From the NCBI GenBank assembly GCA_022432975.1, contig CM039508.1, positions 25,111,278-25,175,277 on the forward strand: a stretch of DNA of 64,000 nt, given 5' to 3'. The position numbers and the translations under genes are program-made. The stretch comes from Begonia masoniana (lineage: Eukaryota; Streptophyta; Magnoliopsida; Cucurbitales; Begoniaceae). Below the pieces are notes generated by a model, which ran no database searches, was not told the origin of the DNA, and saw only the letters and a list, made by a program, of their open reading frames with translations. Shown here piece after piece: positions 59,413-64,000 of this stretch (within the stretch, counting starts at the first letter, position 1; each line of letters opens with the position of its first letter).

Positions 59413-60946
59413 AAAATAAACTCCCAAGTATTCCTAACAACATCATTATCGTCATAATTCTCTATCTCAATGATTCTAAATTTATCCAATAGCCTCATGT
59501 CATTTAAGTAGAGAATAATCTTTACGAAACTAGAGGAATGTCGCTAGGGAGGATGAATGCAAGAAAGATCAAAATTTATATAGTTATTCCAACCATTATG
59601 CAAAATATGAGGAACCTTTAATGCACTATCAAAATAATTTTCCATCCAATCAATTTTAAATAACCAATCAAGTAGATGGTCAAGAGATACATACCTTGTA
59701 TTAGTCATAATAATTAACTCACCTGTGGCTCTTTGGCTAGCATCTTCCGTTAGAGGTTTGGGAAACCATGAGGTTATCCAAAAATTTTCTTTAATTTTAG
59801 TACTCAAAACAGAAAAATACTCATTTTCTACAACATATGAATCAAGTTCGGTTAACAAGTTATCACCAATAAATCGAAAAGTAAAATATTCATTATCAAT
59901 GCCAAACCAACATAATAAATTCTTCCTTACGAAAATGTACAAATAAGCTTCAATCAAGACTTTAAATTCACTATTCTTCCCAAAATAGGTGGTTATGAAC
60001 TCAAAAAGTTTAACTTCAATAATAAGTCCCATACCATAAAAAGGTAAAACAAATTTTATGAACCTTTTAAAATGATACCACATATGGTTGATGCACGGAA
60101 GATTCATTCTCATAAAGTTCAATAAGTCATAATTTTTTTTACTAAGGCAATTTGAAAAATCAAGAGATGACATAATAGAAGCTCTATTTTTAAACAAGTC
60201 AAAAAGATTAATATGCTCATTAATATTAAGCAACCAAGATAAATTAGCACTCTTATCTAAATAACTTTCAAACCATCCAATTTTAAACAACCAAGAAATT
60301 AAAGTATCTAAAGGTACACACCTTGGGTTTATAGTGCTTACCATGGTTGTGCCTTGTCGGGTTTGGAGAACCGACATACCTTTAGCCACAAGTTGGAAGG
60401 GTTCCTCTTTAGCTATGGGCAACTCAACAAAGTCTTCAGCTAAAATTTCCTTCCTAGGGTCGTCATAAAATGGGTTATACCACATGATAACCTCAGGAGC
60501 TATTCGATTTTGTATGGCAGAAAACATTTCATCCAAGCAATGTAGTTCGTCCTTTTGGGGAGGAAACTCTTCCACAACTTTGCTGCAATTAGTTATTTCT
60601 TCCACACAAACTAATTTATCAACACATCCCAAATCATATAAATTCTCACAAAATAAATTTAGAAGTGGTGATTCATCAAAGACATCTTCCAACAATACAC
60701 TTTTAACATCTTGTTCCTTAAAACCATCATTCATGGCATTTTCTATTTCAAAAAAATGCATATACTCATGGTACAAATTAGGAAACCATTTAATTAACCA
60801 TTCAATGTTTTCTTCAAGAAAAAGTACATAGTTTTTAATCCATAATCTTTCGGTTCAGAAATAATTTTCAACAAGTTTATTTGTTGATTGACAATCAAAC
60901 TCAGGATCAGTTTGATCACAATTGGAATGATTATGCCTAACCATTT
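59413..60946 (-). pseudogene. CRM-C unknown ORF, N-terminal and middle part
   Basis: Minus-strand frame from ATG near 60946 (M-V-R-H-N-H-S) with a TGA near 60858 and a TAG near 59545, otherwise open to the D insertion at 59412 and continuing at 52201: about 800 codons in all. Three repeats: NIEWLIKWFPNLYHEY (about 60780-60820), LISWLFKIGWFESYLD (about 60254-60311), LLDWLFKIDWMENYFD (about 59629-59690); the fourth lies at 52060-52110. The rest is rich in Phe, Leu, Asn and Asp. No known transposon domain is recognised; location and C-terminal tail tie it to a CRM-type element. Function unknown. Confidence 0.6.
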
Positions 60947-61693
60947 TGATAAACAATCCAATGCAATTACCTTCGGCTAATAAATAGCAACTTTCTAATA
61001 TTCTGAAATCAAAACAAAAGACAATGCACTAAGAACAGAGGCATGAACTAGATATATCACCTTCAATCATGTCAAATAATAATACCAAAAGTGTAAATTA
61101 ATGATGTCATTTTCATTCAGTGATTGTTACTAAAACAGAAAAGAGCAACATACTCAAACAATCTTACAACACATGTTGGTTAATTAAGCAGCAAACACCA
61201 ACAATTCAACATACTCTGCTGTGGAAATGAAGAACAGCACACTTAAACATTCATAAACAATTATTTTGTGAAACAGAATTTGTTTGGCCAAAAAGAAAAT
61301 TACTTTGTAGCAAATAACTCAGCTTATCATCCAAACAAATTACTACCACAAAAGATCATTAATTCTGAAGAAACTTAATGGACAATACAAAACAAAGGAC
61401 AAAACAGTTTTTATAATAACAAACAGAGCAGTGGAAAACAGCTAAACAACTTAAGAAAATTTTTAGGTTTCCAGCTAGCACTTCTCAGCTAGGCTATTCA
61501 ACAAACAGTTTGCAAACTTCCTTTAGAAAACAGCAAGTTTATAACAGCAGATTCTGGTGTTTTTTTTTTTAGCGATCTATACTACTACTAAATTAAACAG
61601 AATAATAAAACAAAGCAGATTAGAATTCAAACAGATTCATGTTTTACTGATAAGGTTCCATGCTGATAAGGAGTTTTAGTTTGTAGCTATAAT
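60947..61693 (-). other. CRM-C leader
   Basis: A-rich, non-coding (AAACAGC and AACAGC motifs recur). It is cut at 61694 by an A LTR, so the CRM-C primer site and 5' LTR are outside the window. Confidence 0.5.
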
Positions 61694-64000
61694 TTTAACA
61701 CCCAGAAATTTTCTACGACATATGTAGGCCTAGTTAGGGTATGTTGTAAGAGTTTAAAGTTAGTTTTAATGTTATCCTAGTAAGTTGAATTAGAAAGTGC
61801 AAATTGAATAGGAATTGGGAGAAAATTCTAAAGTTTGAAATGGTTAGTGATTGTTATAATTTAATTTAACGAAAAAAAATTAAAAAGTGAAAAGAAGGGT
61901 GATTGATGAGGTTAGTCCCACGTTGGAATGCATGAAGCAAAAGTGAGGTATTTGTAAAATGAATAAATGAAAAGTGTGAAAAGTCAAAGTCTAAAAATGG
62001 TTGAAAAGTCAAAAGGTATAAAAGTGAGTAAATGAAGGTTTGGAAAGTGATCATTCACGTTGGAAGAAAAGGGAGCAAAAAGTGTGTGGCCATTTTATGA
62101 AAAGGAGAAGTTTGGGGAAAGAAAATAAAAAGAACAAAAAGTGATTGTTTATTTAATGGATGGCTTAAGTGTAAAAAAAGAGTAAAGTGTTTCTTCCTCC
62201 CCTTTTTCCTCTCCACGAAGTGCAGCGCCATTGAAGGGTTTTTCCTCTTAATTTCTTCAAGCTTTTGCATGGTTTTAAGGTATGTTTTACATGGGTTTTG
62301 TGGATAATACATTTAGGTGTTGGTTTTTAGTGGTTTTAGGGTATTTGGTGAGATTTTGTTAGGGTTTGGAAACCCTAGGTGAGGAGCTACGAATTTCCTC
62401 TTTTATTGCTGGTTTTTCTTTATGCTTTTGATGTTTTAAATATTAGAGGGATTAGTTTAGGTTGTTTTTAGAGTTAAATTGGAGATTTGGTGAAAGTTAT
62501 ACAAAAACCGGCTTTTAAAATATTGGAGGCCGGTTCTGTTTTCTGGAATTCGGGTTGGCCATTGAATTTATTTGGTTATTTTAAGTGTTTCAATGGATAG
62601 TAGACGTGTAGAGGTTTCCGAATTGGGGTGGCGCGTCGAAATCCGTTGAAAAACGAGGGAGTTATGGCCGTTCGAAGTTGGACGTTGTAATGTTGGGTAA
62701 AAATCGGGTTTTGTGATTTTAGGATAAATTGTTGGTTAGTTTTGGTTTTAGAAATTGTTTAGAATCCTTTAGAATTTATGAGTGAATTGCTAAGTTATTT
62801 TCAATAATTGATAGGTTGTCGAACGTGTAATTTGGTTGGACGAAGTGAATGAGAACGTACCGAGACATCAGGTAAGTAGTGGATGTGTGTGGTTTTGCCT
62901 TCGGGCTTACACCATGGAACGGTAGGGAATTGTTTGTTTGGTCGTTTTGTTTTGTCTTGTGTTATGCATCGTATGTGACATGCATCATGGTTTTTAAACT
63001 ACGAAATACGTGTTTTGAGCATCGTGTGCAGTTTGTGAAAGTAAAATGTAAAGATATGTGAGGCAATGTAAATTGTGTGAGTCACCACGTCGTGAATTAG
63101 TGTCTGAAAGAATGACAGTTCGGGAGGTGTCTGGTTGAGTCACCTCGTCGCGAATTAGTGTCTGAAAGAATGACAGTTCGGGAGGTGTCTGGTTGGGTCA
63201 CCTCGTCGCGAATTAGTGTCTGAAAGAATCACAGTTCAGGAGGTGTCTAGTTGAGTCAAATCGTCGCGAATTAGTGTCTGAAAGAATGACATTTTGGGAG
63301 GTGTCTACCAGTGAGTTGATAATGAACGAGGTTCATAGATCGACGTGGGAGAAGATCATGTATGGCCATCCCGTGTGTGAACACGATATGTGCCTCGGAT
63401 CTGGCTCTGAGCGGTCAACGCGTGACCATCCTGTTAGGATAGGTATCCGCTTGACGCACAAGTGAAAGTGAGGAGTAATGAAACAAGAACGAGTTGAACA
63501 CAACCGAGAGTTAGAAACCGCATGAATTAGGGTTGTGTGTGAGGGTTGTTTGTGTAGTGTGCATTGTGTTTTCGTATGCATTATTCCCTACGTACTAAGC
63601 ATTAGGCTTACGTTTTGTGTTTCGTGGTGTAGGTGTTGACAGGAGTACAGGTGAGGGCTTTAAGGAAAGCTAGGGTTGAGATGCAGTCGTTGATGTACGC
63701 TGTATGTCGGTGCGGGCAGTTGTCGGGGCGTCTCGACCATGATCTTCCGGGAGAGTGAAGGATTGGTATTTTGATGTAAATAAGTAGTTTAGTTTGGACT
63801 TTGTTTTGTATAAGGGATAATGGTTTTATAACTTTGGTAAATATTGTTTTGAGAATGTTTTATAAACTGTTAGATTTTCAGGTTTTGGGTTTTTAGTAAT
63901 TTAGTCGTTATGCTGCTCGATTTTTTTGTAAAGCAAACGACGTCTGTTTTTGACGATTTTTGTGTTTTCGCTGAAAAGTTATAGTCAAAAAATTATTTTA
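61694..64000 (+). mobile_element. Family A LTR, sense strand +, cut by window end
   Basis: Begins TTTAACACCCAG (terminal TG mutated) and carries all A blocks: donor TCAG/GTAAGTAG (62869-62878), GCCTTCGGGC, arm 1 CTTACACCATGGAAC (62906-62920), array, arm 2 GTTTCGTGGTGTAGG (63619-63633; pairs using G-U), 18-nt GTGTTGACAGGAGTACAG (63633-63650), GTGAG. The end near 63900 matches the inner part of A LTRs; the last about 350 bp would lie beyond the window. Confidence 0.85.
63079..63310 (+). repeat. 59-bp tandem array, four units
   Basis: Units of GTCACCTCGTCGCGAATTAG + TGTCTGAAAGAATGACAGTT + CGGGAGGTGTCTGGTTGA. Same unit class as 43950-44190, opposite strand. Confidence 0.92.

Overview
The window is nuclear DNA of a flowering plant, most likely a eudicot: it holds plant-type LTR retrotransposons primed by initiator-Met tRNA, hAT and MULE DNA transposons, and short pieces of plant genes. 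I cannot name the species. I see no intact host gene. Nearly everything is transposon inserted into transposon, and most junctions can be dated relative to each other because target-site duplications (TSDs) survive. Names used here: family A = LTR elements with 2.5-2.8 kb LTRs, TGTAACACCC...GGGCGTTACA on the sense strand; family B = related 2.3-2.4 kb LTRs (TGTARTGACC...GGGTGTTACA as read on the + strand); C = a chromovirus-like Ty3/gypsy element with 1.2 kb TGATG...CATCA LTRs; CRM-A/B/C = three families whose LTR begins TGAYGTGCC or similar and overlaps the end of the ORF, as in CRM chromoviruses; D = a solo LTR related to A.

Layout. 1-7292: hAT transposase relic, an A-family LTR fragment split by a solo A LTR (887-3572, TSD ATTGG), an exon-like membrane-anchor segment, and Ty1/copia remnants on both strands. 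7293-41046: one nest. Element C (7298-41041, TSD GTTTC) carries a solo B LTR (8311-35510, TSD ACTTC) in its 3' LTR. That B LTR holds a solo A LTR (9319-11850, TSD AACAT) and a complete 22 kb A element (12442-34657, TSD GTCAC). The A element is itself broken by a second B LTR (18016-21354) that contains a gene-capturing hAT element (18891-19913, TSD CCCACGGG), by a CRM-A retrotransposon inside gag (22001-30592), and by a solo CRM-type LTR (31982-32978, TSD CTACT). 41542-46730: a vacuolar phosphate transporter-like exon cut by a MULE with a 52-bp minisatellite, into which another solo A LTR (43128-45881, TSD TCACC) has jumped. 46733-61693: non-autonomous CRM-B and CRM-C elements; CRM-C is split by solo LTR D (52202-59412, TSD AAAAT), which holds another A element, a 100-N gap and unassigned sequence. 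61694-64000: an A LTR running off the window.

The most unusual signals are two. (1) All A LTRs, and B in modified form, share a cassette on the sense strand: a near-perfect 5' splice site, a GCC-UUCG-GGC hairpin, two arms that can pair with each other and show compensatory changes, a tandem array between the arms that is completely different in different copies, a 3' splice site, and a following segment of fixed length (18 nt in A, 15 nt in B) ending at another 5' splice site. This looks like a structured, spliced LTR leader with a hypervariable intron. (2) CRM-C carries, in place of gag-pol, an approximately 800-codon ORF with four copies of a WLxxIxW repeat that I do not recognise.

Coding capacity: CRM-A has a full-length gag-pol frame with four nonsense codons and no frameshift. 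The A element has gag only. C has gag, protease and the integrase tail but no reverse transcriptase. CRM-B and CRM-C are deletion or replacement derivatives that CRM-A-like elements could mobilise in trans (inference).
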